Both the position numbers and the translations under genes were made by a program. 64,000 nt of DNA, from assembly GCF_010727605.1 (NCBI RefSeq), contig NZ_AP022568.1:2976001-3040000 (forward strand), read 5' to 3'. Positions 44,434-56,409 of this stretch are shown here, piece after piece (the stretch's first letter is position 1; every line of letters starts with the position of its first letter). The notes beneath the pieces are model-generated. The model was not told the origin of the DNA, searched no databases, and worked only from the letters and a program-made list of their open reading frames with translations. This DNA comes from Mycobacterium simiae. GTDB lineage: Bacteria; Actinomycetota; Actinomycetes; Mycobacteriales; Mycobacteriaceae.

Positions 44434-45236
44434 GCGCAGTGTCGGCTGCAATGCTGTGCTTGGCGTTGGCGCTCTTGGTCTTCCCGGCGTCACGCGGGCG
44501 TCGGCTGGGCAGGGCGCGGCCGACGCGCCGACCGCTTGTCGTCTCGATCCGCGCGGCGGGCTGGGTGCCGGGGTGCGGCATCGTCGCGGCCGCGGTGGTG
44601 CTCCCGGTGGCGGTGGTGCTCGCCGGCGCGGTGGTGGTGGCCACGGCGGGCTTGCGCCTGCACCGCAGTCGCCGGCTGCGGCGGGCGACCGAAGAGGCCC
44701 GCACGCTGGAAGCCGCGCTCGACGTGTTGGTCGGCGAGCTGCGCGTCGGGTCGCATCCGGTGCGCGCCTTCACGGTGGCCGCCGACGAAACCGCCGGCCC
44801 GGTTGCCGTGGCACTGCGCGGGGTCGCGGCCCGGGCACGATTGGGTGCCGATGTCGCGGCAGGACTGCGCGCGGCGGCGCGGTCGTCGGCCCAGCCCGCG
44901 CATTGGCATCGACTGGCGGTGTGCTGGCAGCTGGCCAGCGAGCACGGGTTGGCGATCGCCATCCTGATGCGCACCGGGCAGCGCGATATCATTGAGCGGC
45001 AACGGTTTTCGGATCGAGTCAGCTCGGGCATGGCCGGGGCGCGCGCCACCGCGGTGATTTTGGCGGGCCTGCCGGCCCTCGGCGTCGTGCTGGGTCAGGC
45101 CATTGGGGCCCGCCCGTTGAGTTTCTTGCTCGGCGGGCACGTCGGCGGGTGGTTGCTGCTGGCCGGGGCGGTGCTCGGGTGCGGTGGTCTGCTGTGGTCG
45201 GATCGGATCATCCAGCGCGCGGGAGCCGGGACATGA
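44430..45236 (+). CDS. tadB: TadB-like pilus platform protein (Rv3658c)
   Basis: 268 residues from GTG 44430. Paired N-terminal membrane helices, a cytosolic T2SSF domain (EARTLEAALDVLVGELRVGS, RFSDRVSSGMAGARATAVIL) and C-terminal helices. It forms the inner-membrane platform with the TadC-like protein. The start overlaps the ATPase stop, and its stop overlaps the tadC ATG (ATGA). Confidence 0.92.
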   Translation: MSAVSAAMLCLALALLVFPASRGRRLGRARPTRRPLVVSIRAAGWVPGCGIVAAAVVLPVAVVLAGAVVVATAGLRLHRSRRLRRATEEARTLEAALDVLVGELRVGSHPVRAFTVAADETAGPVAVALRGVAARARLGADVAAGLRAAARSSAQPAHWHRLAVCWQLASEHGLAIAILMRTGQRDIIERQRFSDRVSSGMAGARATAVILAGLPALGVVLGQAIGARPLSFLLGGHVGGWLLLAGAVLGCGGLLWSDRIIQRAGAGT

Positions 45237-45829
45237 GTACCGCGGCGATGCTCCTGTCGATGGCGTTGCTGCTGGTGCCCGGACCGTCGCTGGTACGCGC
45301 ACGCGCTGGTGCGGCGCTGCCTACGCCACGACTTCGGCCGCCGAACGCGTCGGTGCGCGGACCGGACCCGCTGGCCGTTGCGTCCAGTTTGGACGTGCTC
45401 GCGGTGTGCCTGGAGGCCGGAATGGCGGTGTCGACCGCCGCGGCGGCGACGGCCGGGTCCGCGCCGCCCGAGCTCGGCAGAGTGTTGCGCCGAGCCGCTG
45501 ATCTGCTGGCGCTGGGCGCGGACCCGGCTGTGGCATGGTCGATTTCGCCGGACGCGGCGAGGACGGCGGAGCACGGACAGATCCAGGCTCTGTTGCGGCT
45601 GGCCCGCCGTTCGGCGTCCTCCGGTTCGGCGCTGGCCGGCGGCGTCGCTGAACTGGCCGAACAGTCGCGCCACGATGCCACGCACGCCGCCGCCGCGGCT
45701 GCCGAGCGTGCCGGGGTGCTGATTGCCGGGCCGCTGGGACTGTGCTTTCTGCCGGCATTCGTCTGCCTGGGCATTGTGCCCGTCGTGGCTGGGCTGGCCG
45801 GGGATGTCCTGCAGTCGGGCGTGCTGTGA
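45233..45829 (+). CDS. tadC: TadC-like pilus platform protein (Rv3657c)
   Basis: 198 residues with an N-terminal helix, a compact T2SSF domain (DVLAVCLEAGMAVSTAAAAT, ARRSASSGSALAGGVAELAE) and two C-terminal helices. Shorter than TadC of proteobacteria, as usual in mycobacteria. Ends 36 bases before the pilin gene. Confidence 0.9.
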   Translation: MSTAAMLLSMALLLVPGPSLVRARAGAALPTPRLRPPNASVRGPDPLAVASSLDVLAVCLEAGMAVSTAAAATAGSAPPELGRVLRRAADLLALGADPAVAWSISPDAARTAEHGQIQALLRLARRSASSGSALAGGVAELAEQSRHDATHAAAAAAERAGVLIAGPLGLCFLPAFVCLGIVPVVAGLAGDVLQSGVL

Positions 45830-45865
45830 ACGAGCAATACCCACCAAAGCGAAGGAGAAGTATTG

Positions 45866-46066
45866 GTGATCAACATGTTCCGTGTGGTCGCGGCGCGCCT
45901 GGCGGTGCTGGCGACCGACGAGTCCGGAATGTCCACGGTCGAGTACGCGATCGGCACCATCGCCGCCGCCGCCTTCGGTGCGATCCTCTACACCGTCGTC
46001 ACCGGCGACTCGATCGTGTCGGCGTTGACGAACATCATCGGGCGCGCGCTCAACACCAAGGTCTAG
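45866..46066 (+). CDS. flp: Flp-type pilin subunit (Rv3656c)
   Basis: About 66 residues. The prepilin motif G-MSTVEYAIGTIAAAAFG shows a glycine before the cleavage site, glutamate at +5 and tyrosine at +6, then one long hydrophobic helix. A GGAG lies 8 bases before GTG 45866; TTG 45863 is the alternative start. It is the structural pilin of the Tad locus. No prepilin peptidase is in this window, so processing depends on one elsewhere. Confidence 0.9.
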   Translation: MINMFRVVAARLAVLATDESGMSTVEYAIGTIAAAAFGAILYTVVTGDSIVSALTNIIGRALNTKV

Positions 46067-46089
46067 TCGGGTGTTCCGGTGCCAGCACC

Positions 46090-46392
46090 GTGGAGGCGGC
46101 CTTGGCGATTGCCGCGTTGGTCGTGGTGCTGGTGCTGTGCCTGGCCGGCATCACAGCGGTGTCGATGCAGGTTCGTTGTGTCGACGCGGCACGTGAGGCG
46201 GCCCGACTGGCGGCGCGCGGTGATGACCGTGCGGCGGTGGACGTCGCGCGCCGGATTGCCCCCGGTGGCGCGCGCGTCCAGGTCCGCCGCGACGGCGACT
46301 TTCTGGTGGCGACTGTCGTCATACATTCGAATCTGTTGCCCGCCTTGGATATCAGCGCTCGGGCCGTCGCCGCGGCGGAGCCGTCGCAATGA
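46090..46392 (+). CDS. TadE-like pseudopilin (Rv3655c)
   Basis: The frame reads GASTVEAALAIAALVVVLVL, a TadE-type prepilin motif with one membrane helix, then CVDAAREAARLAARGDD and a small extracytoplasmic domain. The only standard start in frame downstream of the pilin is GTG 46090, inside the conserved motif (the V of STVE), which would remove the cleavage glycine. No ATG, GTG or TTG lies between the pilin stop and there. The real start may be non-canonical or the pilin frame may be joined by frameshifting. The extent is therefore a minimum. Confidence 0.65.
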   Translation: MEAALAIAALVVVLVLCLAGITAVSMQVRCVDAAREAARLAARGDDRAAVDVARRIAPGGARVQVRRDGDFLVATVVIHSNLLPALDISARAVAAAEPSQ

Positions 46393-46408
46393 CCGGGGTG
46401 CGGCGACG

Positions 46409-46738
46409 GTGCTTGCGGCAGCGATGGTCTTGGTGCTGCTGTGTGTCGCGGGCGCGTGCGCCTACGTCGGGGCAGTGGTGGTGGCACGCCATCGTGCGCA
46501 GTCGGCTGCCGATCTGGCCGCGCTGGCCGCCGCGGCGGCACTGCCCGCCGGCGCGGAGGCGGCCTGCGCCCGGGCGAGCACGGTTGCGCGCTCACTACGG
46601 GTCGACGACTTCGGCTGCCGGGTAGACGATCTGGACGTCGTCGTGACATTAGGGGTGGCAGTACGGTACGCCGGGGTGGCGCGGGCCGCCGCCCGGGCGG
46701 GACCGGTGGAGGCGAGCGAATCAGTCGCCGGCGGCTGA
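46409..46738 (+). CDS. TadG-like Tad-locus protein (Rv3654c)
   Basis: The frame reads DRGAATVLAAAMVLVLLCVA, one membrane helix with AQSAADLAALAAAAALPAGA after it, the TadG helical pattern. An ATG at 46389 overlaps the previous stop (ATGA) as expected, but it is in another frame. Adding one base just after it would give M-x-RGAATV and join the frames. The first in-frame standard start is GTG 46409. Either the gene starts there or the window carries a one-base deletion. Its end overlaps the Rv3651-like gene by 18 bases, convergently. Confidence 0.65.
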   Translation: MLAAAMVLVLLCVAGACAYVGAVVVARHRAQSAADLAALAAAAALPAGAEAACARASTVARSLRVDDFGCRVDDLDVVVTLGVAVRYAGVARAAARAGPVEASESVAGG

Positions 46739-47758
46739 GCCTTCCGTCAACCCGGCCGCAGCAAGCTCCTCCTCGCTGGGCAACCGCAGCGAGACCAGCC
46801 CGACGAACGTATCCGGTTCCAGCTCCACTTGATTCGCGGTGACATGCACCGGAACCCAATCGCCGTCGAGCCCGCGCATTCGCAACACCCGGCTGGTCGT
46901 GCCCTTACTGAACTCCCTTGTCATGGCAGATATTTGGGGAACATCGTCGGGGTGCACCTTCGGCCGGTCCTTGCCGGCGCCACGCCAGTCATAGAAGGTG
47001 CAGGGTTCGTCGAGCCATTTCAATAACGTCCAGTTGTTGAGGTCGACTAGTGCCCGGTGCACGCCGGCCTGCCGCAAACCGTTGAGGATTCGCAACGCCA
47101 GGTCGTCGGTGGAGATCACCGGGCCCTTGAGCTCGGCCCGCCAGTTCATCGCCCGTGCGACCAAATGGTCCCGGCCGTCGGGCCCGGGCTCCATCGCACT
47201 GCGCCCCACGAAACCGATTCGGATAGGCTGCCCTTGCCAGTCAGTGAGATCCCAAGTGCTGCAAAGAGTTAGTCCCGGCTCGGCCTTGACGGCCATGGCC
47301 AACACCTTGGTTTCGTTCGGGTTGAGCTCCCGCGTTGGCAGATCTTCGGCAAACGCCCGGCCGAACGTGACTTCCACTTCCGGGTTCTTACCGCTAATCG
47401 CCAACGACTCCCGGGTATCGGTGGCCACACCCATTGTCAGATCCCACTTTAGCGGGCCGACAGTGGGCCGCTCGGGTGGTTCGATGTCGGCTGGCCCGGT
47501 CCACACCTGCACACCGTGGATGAAATTGTCGGACATCACCACCGGCTCGGTGCGAATTACTCGGTCGCGCTTGGGTGTGATGCTAGTCAGTCCCTGGCCC
47601 GTGCGCATCGACTCCGCGATCGCGGTGCGCACAGCGGCGAGGTGAGGACTGCGGCGAAGGAAGGTTGTGATCGGGACAAGGTTCTTGAGCTGCCGTCCTT
47701 GTGCTACTACGGCGGGCTCGTCCCCCAGTGTCTCCACGAGCAACCAGTCGTGGGCCAT
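46721..47758 (-). CDS. PAS-like multi-domain protein (Rv3651-like)
   Basis: 345 residues, identical in length to Rv3651. It begins MAHDWLLVETLGDEPAVVAQ and has a C-terminal PAS-like stretch (SRVLRMRGLDGDWVPVHVTA). No kinase, DNA-binding or membrane segment is seen, so it is probably a cytosolic sensor or scaffold. Mycobacteria-specific. It is monocistronic; the gap upstream is 309 bases. Confidence 0.85.
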   Translation of the reverse strand: MAHDWLLVETLGDEPAVVAQGRQLKNLVPITTFLRRSPHLAAVRTAIAESMRTGQGLTSITPKRDRVIRTEPVVMSDNFIHGVQVWTGPADIEPPERPTVGPLKWDLTMGVATDTRESLAISGKNPEVEVTFGRAFAEDLPTRELNPNETKVLAMAVKAEPGLTLCSTWDLTDWQGQPIRIGFVGRSAMEPGPDGRDHLVARAMNWRAELKGPVISTDDLALRILNGLRQAGVHRALVDLNNWTLLKWLDEPCTFYDWRGAGKDRPKVHPDDVPQISAMTREFSKGTTSRVLRMRGLDGDWVPVHVTANQVELEPDTFVGLVSLRLPSEEELAAAGLTEGSAAGD

Positions 47759-48067
47759 GGCGTCAATTTTAATGCGCCGCGTGGACTACACGCCCGACCG
47801 GGCGGGCACAGGGTGCGCCAGCAAACCCGTCAGCAAACGCCGGTCGATGAAGCGAATCGCCTTCGCTACCGTCACGTTACTGATAAGTTTGCAAACGAGA
47901 TCACAGCCTTGGTAGGTTTTCTGCTCCGGCCGTTGATCGCGCTTTGAGATAGCACGCTGGCGTTTCTTCAACAAAGAGGGACCGCACTCGGCGGCTGTTA
48001 TATGCAGATCCATGGAGGTCGGCCGTCGAGGGGTCGGTCGCCGTCCGTGGATGGCTCAGCGCGATCG
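47759..48067. other. Gene-free region between helicase and Rv3651-like gene
   Basis: In M. tuberculosis a PE gene (PE33, Rv3650) lies between these two neighbours. I see no PE-type N-terminus here on either strand, nor any other supported gene. It presumably contains the promoter of the Rv3651-like gene and the end of the helicase transcript. Confidence 0.5.
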
Positions 48068-50452
48068 CTACGGCAACTCCGCAAGCACAAGTCGCAGGAC
48101 CAGCACCGCTCCCGACTTGTCCAACGGGTCGTTGCCGTTGCCGCACTTAGGCGATTGCACACACGACGGGCAGCCCGTCGGGCATTCGCACGCTTCGATT
48201 GCCGCCGCGGTCGCGCTCAGCCAGGTGCGAGCCTGCTGGAAGCCGCGTTCGGCGAATCCCGCCCCGCCCGGATATCCGTCATAGACGAAAACACTCGGCA
48301 GGCCAAGCGGGCCGAGCGCGGTGGACAAGCCGCCAATGTCGCCGCGGTCGCAGCTGGCCACCAGTGGCAGCAGGCCGATCGCGGCGTGCTCGGCGGCATG
48401 CAATGAGCCCGGAATCCGGGGCGCATCGATCCCTTTGTGCGCCAATGCCTCCGGCGTGATTGTGTACATGACGGCGGTGGTGTCGAGGACCTGTTCGGGC
48501 ATGTCCAGCTCGATGAAGTCGATGACCTCGCCGGAAAGGTACCGGCGCAGGTAACCGACCACTTGGTGGGTGACCCGGACCGGCACCACGCCCAACGTCA
48601 CCGGGCCGTAGGTCCGTCGCTCGCCGCTGCCGGTGACCTGAATGTCGACGATCTCGCGGGCGAAGGTGGCATACCCGGGATCCTCGGCGTGCACGAACGC
48701 GATTTGGCCATCGAGGTCCAGCGAATCGACCACATAACTGTCACCTTGATGCAGGTAGACCGCGCCGGGATGGATGGACGCCGGGGCCTGGCCCACCCCG
48801 GTGCTGCCCAGCAGACGCCCGGTGTCGGCCTCGACGATCACGATCTGGCCGCCCGCCGAACCCCGGATGTCAACCGCACCATGCGGTTCCACGCCCGGGG
48901 CCGGAAAATACATTCCGCCGCGCCGGCGCAGCAGCCCGTCGTCGACGAGTCCCTGCGCTACCTCGGTGCCGCCGAGGTTTCGGACCTCGGCCTCGTCGAG
49001 TGGCAATTCCGTTGCCGCACATAGTAATTGGGGACCCAGCAGGTATGGATTGGTGGGGTCGATCACCACCCGCTCCACCGGCTTGTCCAGCAGCGCCGCC
49101 GGATTGTGCACCAGATAGGTGTCCAGTGGGTCATCGCGGGCGATCAGCACCACCAAGGCGCCCTGGCCACGGCGGCCCGAGCGGCCGGCCTGCTGCCAGA
49201 ACGACGCCACCGTCCCGGGAAAACCGGCCAGCACCACCGCGTCCAACCCGGCGATGTCGACACCGAGCTCGAGCGCATTCGTCGTGGCCAGCCCGCGCAA
49301 CTTCCCCTCGGCCAGGGCACGCTCCAGCGCGTTGCGGTCCTCGGCGAGATAACCGGCACGGTAGGACGCCACGGTGTGCGACAACTCCGGTGCGATGTCG
49401 TCGAGCCGGGCCTGGGCGCCCAGCGCGGTGAGCTCCGCAGCGCGCCGGGAACGCACGAAGGTCAGGGTCTGCGCGCCCTCGGCGACCAGGTCGGCCATCA
49501 CCCGCGCCGCCTCCCCGCCGGCGGACCGACGCACCGGGGCGCCGTGTTCTCCGGTGACGTCGGTGCGCAGCGCGGGCTCCCACAGTGCCACGGTGCGTGC
49601 ACCTTGCGGCGACCCGTCGTCGACGACCTCCTCGACGGGCAGGCCGATGAGTTCGGAGGCCGTTATGCCCGGCGAATCCGTCGTGGCGCTGGCGAAGATC
49701 ACCGTCGGCATCCGTCCCGGCTCGGGGGCGTAACGCGCGCACAACCGCAACAGGCGACGCAGCACCATCGCCACGTTCGAGCCAAAAACTCCGCGATAGT
49801 AATGGCATTCGTCGACGATCACGAACCGCAGCCCGCGCAGCAACACAGCCCAGCGCGGGTGGTTTCGCAAAATGGACAAATGAATCATGTCGGGATTGGA
49901 GAACAGCCAACGCGAGCGCTCGCGCGCAAAACGACGTACCTCGGCCGGGCTGTCACCGTCGTAGGCGGTCGGAGCGACCGCGAAACCGGGTTGATTCAGC
50001 CGCGCCACCGCCGACGTCAGCGCGTGGGCGGCGCGCAGCTGGTCGTGCCCCAAGGCTTTTGTCGGGGACAGATACAGCACCCGAGCCAACGGATCCGTGC
50101 TCAACTCGTGCAGAACCGGGAGCTGATAGGCCAGCGACTTGCCGGACGCGGTTCCCGTACTGATCACGACATGGCGGCCCGCGTGGGCCAATTCGGCGGC
50201 CTGGGCCTGGTGTGACCAGGGCTCGCGGATGCCGCGGCCGGTGAAGGCCGCGACGACATCAGGATCGGCCCACCGCGGCCATCGATCGGGCCGTCCGCTG
50301 CGCGCTGGCAGCTCCGCGACGTGGCGCACCGGGTTTTCGTCCGGCGCGACCCCGGCGAGAGCGACGGCGAGCAGATCGCTGCCGAAACTCGGCACCTCGT
50401 ACCCTCCAAAAATCCGTCCGTGGCGCAACTCTGTCGCCAAGACGTTGAACAT
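48068..50452 (-). CDS. MrfA/YprA-type DEAD-box helicase (Rv3649-like)
   Basis: 794 residues. Helicase motifs: Q-region and Walker A VVISTGTASGKSLAYQLPVL, Walker B FVIVDECHYYRGVFGS, motif III IFASATTDSP, motif VI QQAGRSGRRGQGA. The C-terminal DUF1998-type domain ends with a zinc ligand set CECPTGCPSCVQSPKCG. This is the MrfA family, DNA helicases acting in mitomycin and other DNA-damage repair in Bacillus. It starts ATG and is divergent from cspA. Confidence 0.92.
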   Translation of the reverse strand: MFNVLATELRHGRIFGGYEVPSFGSDLLAVALAGVAPDENPVRHVAELPARSGRPDRWPRWADPDVVAAFTGRGIREPWSHQAQAAELAHAGRHVVISTGTASGKSLAYQLPVLHELSTDPLARVLYLSPTKALGHDQLRAAHALTSAVARLNQPGFAVAPTAYDGDSPAEVRRFARERSRWLFSNPDMIHLSILRNHPRWAVLLRGLRFVIVDECHYYRGVFGSNVAMVLRRLLRLCARYAPEPGRMPTVIFASATTDSPGITASELIGLPVEEVVDDGSPQGARTVALWEPALRTDVTGEHGAPVRRSAGGEAARVMADLVAEGAQTLTFVRSRRAAELTALGAQARLDDIAPELSHTVASYRAGYLAEDRNALERALAEGKLRGLATTNALELGVDIAGLDAVVLAGFPGTVASFWQQAGRSGRRGQGALVVLIARDDPLDTYLVHNPAALLDKPVERVVIDPTNPYLLGPQLLCAATELPLDEAEVRNLGGTEVAQGLVDDGLLRRRGGMYFPAPGVEPHGAVDIRGSAGGQIVIVEADTGRLLGSTGVGQAPASIHPGAVYLHQGDSYVVDSLDLDGQIAFVHAEDPGYATFAREIVDIQVTGSGERRTYGPVTLGVVPVRVTHQVVGYLRRYLSGEVIDFIELDMPEQVLDTTAVMYTITPEALAHKGIDAPRIPGSLHAAEHAAIGLLPLVASCDRGDIGGLSTALGPLGLPSVFVYDGYPGGAGFAERGFQQARTWLSATAAAIEACECPTGCPSCVQSPKCGNGNDPLDKSGAVLVLRLVLAELP

Positions 50453-50643
50453 GGTTGACTGTTTGCGGTCGTAGCTTCTGTGTTCGTGTCAAAACTTCGC
50501 AGGATCGACGTTGCGACCCGCGGTTCCTGCGAGGTTAACGTTCGGGTGACGTTCCGACGACTCCGCGAGGTATGGCGGCGACAACGGGCCCGGGGCACCG
50601 AAAGGCGGTGCTCCGAACCTTGAAGAAAAGGAAAGATCGAGAA

Positions 50644-50847
50644 ATGCCACAGGGAACTGTGAAGTGGTTCAACGCGGAGAAGGGGTTCGGTTTCATCGCC
50701 CCTGAAGATGGTTCCGCGGATGTTTTTGTCCACTACACGGAGATCCAGGGTTCGGGCTTCCGCACCCTTGAAGAAAACCAGAAGGTCGAGTTTGAGATCG
50801 GCCATAGCCCTAAGGGCCCCCAGGCCACCGGAGTCCGCTCCGTCTAA
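50644..50847 (+). CDS. cspA: Cold-shock protein CspA
   Basis: 67 residues, one cold-shock domain with the RNA-binding motifs [11 protein letters not shown] and [11 protein letters not shown]. It binds single-stranded RNA or DNA as a chaperone. The 191-base upstream region, long for this genome, may contain a structured leader; an AAGGAAAGATCGAGAA purine stretch provides the ribosome site. A strong terminator follows. Confidence 0.97.
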   Translation: MPQGTVKWFNAEKGFGFIAPEDGSADVFVHYTEIQGSGFRTLEENQKVEFEIGHSPKGPQATGVRSV

Positions 50848-50865
50848 AACGAGCAGATTCTGACG

Positions 50866-50912
50866 AAAACCCCCCGTGCAATCCGCTCAGCGGATTTCGC
50901 CGGGGGGTTTTC
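50866..50912. terminator. Strong bidirectional hairpin terminator after cspA
   Basis: AAAACCCCCCG (50866-50876) pairs with CGGGGGGTTTT (50901-50911); inside, AATCCGC/GCGGATT forms a second stem. It ends in TTTT and lies 18 bases after the cspA stop. This is the best intrinsic terminator in the window. Confidence 0.85.
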
Positions 50913-50945
50913 ACTATCTATTCACGTTGTCACTATCTATTCACG
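50911..50945. repeat. Two 16-bp direct repeats separated by 3 bases
   Basis: TCACTATCTATTCACG occurs at 50911-50926 and again at 50930-50945, perfectly. The unit is AT-rich compared with the surroundings. It lies between the cspA terminator and the Rv3647c-like gene, so it may be a slippage duplication or a pair of protein-binding sites. Confidence 0.9.
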
Positions 50946-51031
50946 GGCATGCAATCCGCCCCGCCGCCCGACCGGGCGCCGCGCCGAAAACTTGACGGCA
51001 CGGATCGGGCTCCTGGCTTACTGTCGGTGAG

Positions 51032-51622
51032 GTGAGCCAGCTTTCCTTCTTCACAGCAGAGGCGGTGCCCCCCGCGGTCGCCGACCTGTGCGGGGTGCTG
51101 GCAGCCTCGGGGCAGATCGTGACGGTGGGAGCGCCGGAATCTCGCGGCGCCCGACTTTCGGTGGTGGTGGACCAGCTGTGGCGCGCCTCGGCCCTGGCCG
51201 AGATGATCGAGCAGGCCGGCCTGGTGCCCGAGATCAGCCGCACCGACGAGGACACACCGCTGGTGCGGACGGCGATCGACCCGGCGCTGACCGCGATCGC
51301 GGCCGAATGGATCCGCGGCGCGGTCAAGACGGTGCCCCCGCGCTGGCTGCCGGGCCCGCGCGAGCTGCGCGCGTGGACCATCGCCGCAGGTACCCCGGAA
51401 GGCGATCACTATCAGCTCGGGCTGGACCCACACGCCCCGGACACCCATTCGCCGCTGGCGTCGGCCTTGATGCGGGTCGGCATCGCCCCGACCCTGATCG
51501 GCACCCGCGGCGGCCGTCCAGCCCTGCGTATCAGCGGTAGACGCAGGCTATCGAGGCTGGTAGAGAACGTCGGGGAACCCCCCGAGGGCGCCGAAGCGTT
51601 GGCGCAATGGCCCCGGGTTTAG
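51032..51622 (+). CDS. Conserved hypothetical protein (Rv3647c-like)
   Basis: 196 residues from GTG. It begins SQLSFFTAEAVPPAVADLCG and has RWLPGPRELRAWTIAAG and RRRLSRLVENVGEPP. No recognised catalytic motif or membrane helix. The fold and function are unknown; it keeps its place immediately upstream of topA in mycobacteria, 190 bases before it. Confidence 0.88.
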   Translation: MSQLSFFTAEAVPPAVADLCGVLAASGQIVTVGAPESRGARLSVVVDQLWRASALAEMIEQAGLVPEISRTDEDTPLVRTAIDPALTAIAAEWIRGAVKTVPPRWLPGPRELRAWTIAAGTPEGDHYQLGLDPHAPDTHSPLASALMRVGIAPTLIGTRGGRPALRISGRRRLSRLVENVGEPPEGAEALAQWPRV

Positions 51623-51812
51623 TCAGGCTGTTCGGGGAGTCGGTTTGCGTCCGCCCGCCTCAGGGTGCGAAATTGTCAGGTGCCCACACGGGAAGGAACG
51701 TTGGCGTCGCTGACCGGGGTCCGAATTCAGCGGAATTTCAGACGTGTGCCTGTCATTCTTCCTGCAGGCGGTCTCGAACGGAGACCGGGAAAGATATGGA
51801 GCGTAACCGTAG

Positions 51813-54626
<2,814 letters not shown>

Positions 54627-54637
54627 GCCGCGCGCGG

Positions 54638-56254
54638 TCACATGATTTCGCTGGACACTTCCTCGGCCGCATAGTCCGGTTTCGAAACCGAGTCGGGCGC
54701 AGCCAAATTCAGCGGCCGGGCCAGTTGAGTGGGTGCCGTGCGGCCACGCAATTCGACGACCTCGCCCACGTCCCAGCACAGCGCTTCGGCGTCCAGGGCG
54801 CCGCTGACGGCGATCGCCGACGCCAACACGTGCCCGGCCTCGAGTTTGGCCAGCTCGGTCAGCCGCGCCGCCTCGTTGACCGGATCTCCGATCACGGTGT
54901 ATTCGAAGCGCGCCTGCGCGCCGATGTGGCCGGCGATGGCCCGGCCCGACGACACCCCGATGCCGAACTCGGCGGCGCCGATCACCGGCAGTAATTCGTC
55001 GTGCAGTTCGCGCGCGGCGGCCAGCGCACCGCCGGAGGCGTCGGGGTGCTCGATGGGCGCGCCGAAGATCGCCAGCGCCGCATCACCCTGGAACTTGTTG
55101 ACGAAGCCGCCGTGGCGGCCGACAGTGTCGACCACCACCCGGAAGAACTCGTTGAGCAGGTGCACCACCTCGGCGGGCGGCCGGGTCGCGGCCAGCTGGG
55201 TGGAGCCGACCAGGTCGACGAAGAGCACCGCGACGTCGCGCTCCTGGCCGCCCAGCTCGGTACCCCGCTCGAGCGCGCGGCGCGCCACGTCTTCGCCGAC
55301 GTAGCGCCCGAACAGGTCGCGCAGCCGTTGCCGCTCGGACAGGTCGCGGACCATGTCGTTGAATCCTGCTTGCAACAGACCCAATTCACTGGCGTCGTAG
55401 ATCTGCATGTGCGCGTTGTAATTGCCGCGCTGAACCTCCGACAGGGCCCAGCGCAGCTGGCGCAGCGGGTCGGCGATCGACATGGCCACCAGCAGGGTGC
55501 TGATCAGCCCGACACCCAGCGCGGTCAGGGCCAGCAGCAGGATCGGGTTGAACAGGCTCTCCGGCGCCGCATGCAGCAGCGAGGCCTTATCGGCCACCAC
55601 CGCGAGCACGATCGCCAGCAGCGGCACCGCGGTGGAAAGCATCCACGTCAAGATCTGGCGCAGGATGACGCCGGGTGCCTTGACGTTCTCCGGCACCCCG
55701 CTGCGCAAAGCCGCCACCGCCACCGGCCGCAATACCCGCTCGGACTGCAGGTAGCCGATGATCGCGGTGGCCGCCGCTCCCAGCGCGGTGGCCACCGTGA
55801 CGACGGGGGCGGCGAACTTGGCCACCGACCAGCTGGCGACGACGAACACCACGCCGCCGATGCACCAGTACACGACGGTGCTCAGGGTGCGGTAGTACGG
55901 CATGCGCAGGGCCCGGCTGCGGGCGAGTTCGGTAGCGGCCGGGTCGGTTTCGGCGAGCATGTTGTCGCGCCGCTGCCAGCGAAAGACCGGCATCAGTAGC
56001 TTGAGGTTGACCACGACGCCAACCAGGAACAGCACGACCAGTGAGCTCGCGAAGATCGCCAGGTTGAGAGTCGGGAGATCCTGCAGTTGAATACGATCCT
56101 CGGGGGGAAGACCGTAGCGCAGGAAACCAAGCACGAAGAGCGCGCCGATGATGTCGGCCTGCAGCATGCTCAGCGAAAACAGCGGCCACGGAGTGCGCAC
56201 CACCCAACGGACGAATGCGCTGATTCGCCCCGGTAGTGCACCTGCCGTTGCCAC
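54638..56254 (-). CDS. Membrane adenylate cyclase, class III (Rv3645-like)
   Basis: About 538 residues from GTG 56254; the longer ATG form reaches into the opposing gene and lacks homology. Six membrane helices (to about residue 265), a HAMP segment (MSIADPLRQLRWALSEVQRG) and a class III cyclase domain. Metal aspartates are in LFVDLVGSTQLAATRP and KFQGDAALAIFGAP, with the purine-lysine in NKF, and the transition-state asparagine/arginine in GDPVNEAARLTELAK, so it should be active. It makes cAMP, the ligand of CRP. In M. tuberculosis Rv3645 is linked to fatty-acid toxicity and cholesterol-type growth control. Confidence 0.93.
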   Translation of the reverse strand: MATAGALPGRISAFVRWVVRTPWPLFSLSMLQADIIGALFVLGFLRYGLPPEDRIQLQDLPTLNLAIFASSLVVLFLVGVVVNLKLLMPVFRWQRRDNMLAETDPAATELARSRALRMPYYRTLSTVVYWCIGGVVFVVASWSVAKFAAPVVTVATALGAAATAIIGYLQSERVLRPVAVAALRSGVPENVKAPGVILRQILTWMLSTAVPLLAIVLAVVADKASLLHAAPESLFNPILLLALTALGVGLISTLLVAMSIADPLRQLRWALSEVQRGNYNAHMQIYDASELGLLQAGFNDMVRDLSERQRLRDLFGRYVGEDVARRALERGTELGGQERDVAVLFVDLVGSTQLAATRPPAEVVHLLNEFFRVVVDTVGRHGGFVNKFQGDAALAIFGAPIEHPDASGGALAAARELHDELLPVIGAAEFGIGVSSGRAIAGHIGAQARFEYTVIGDPVNEAARLTELAKLEAGHVLASAIAVSGALDAEALCWDVGEVVELRGRTAPTQLARPLNLAAPDSVSKPDYAAEEVSSEIM

Positions 56255-56409
56255 CAACCCACCGTATCGGTCAGTGGGGACTAGTCGGTAACCCCAAAAT
56301 GCTTCGGCAAGTCGCCGGATCCTGGCAAAACACCGCCAGAGATCACGAAATCGTCGCGATCTGGTATCCGCACGATAGCCGTCGGTCCGTCTCACTAGTG
56401 TTGCCGATG

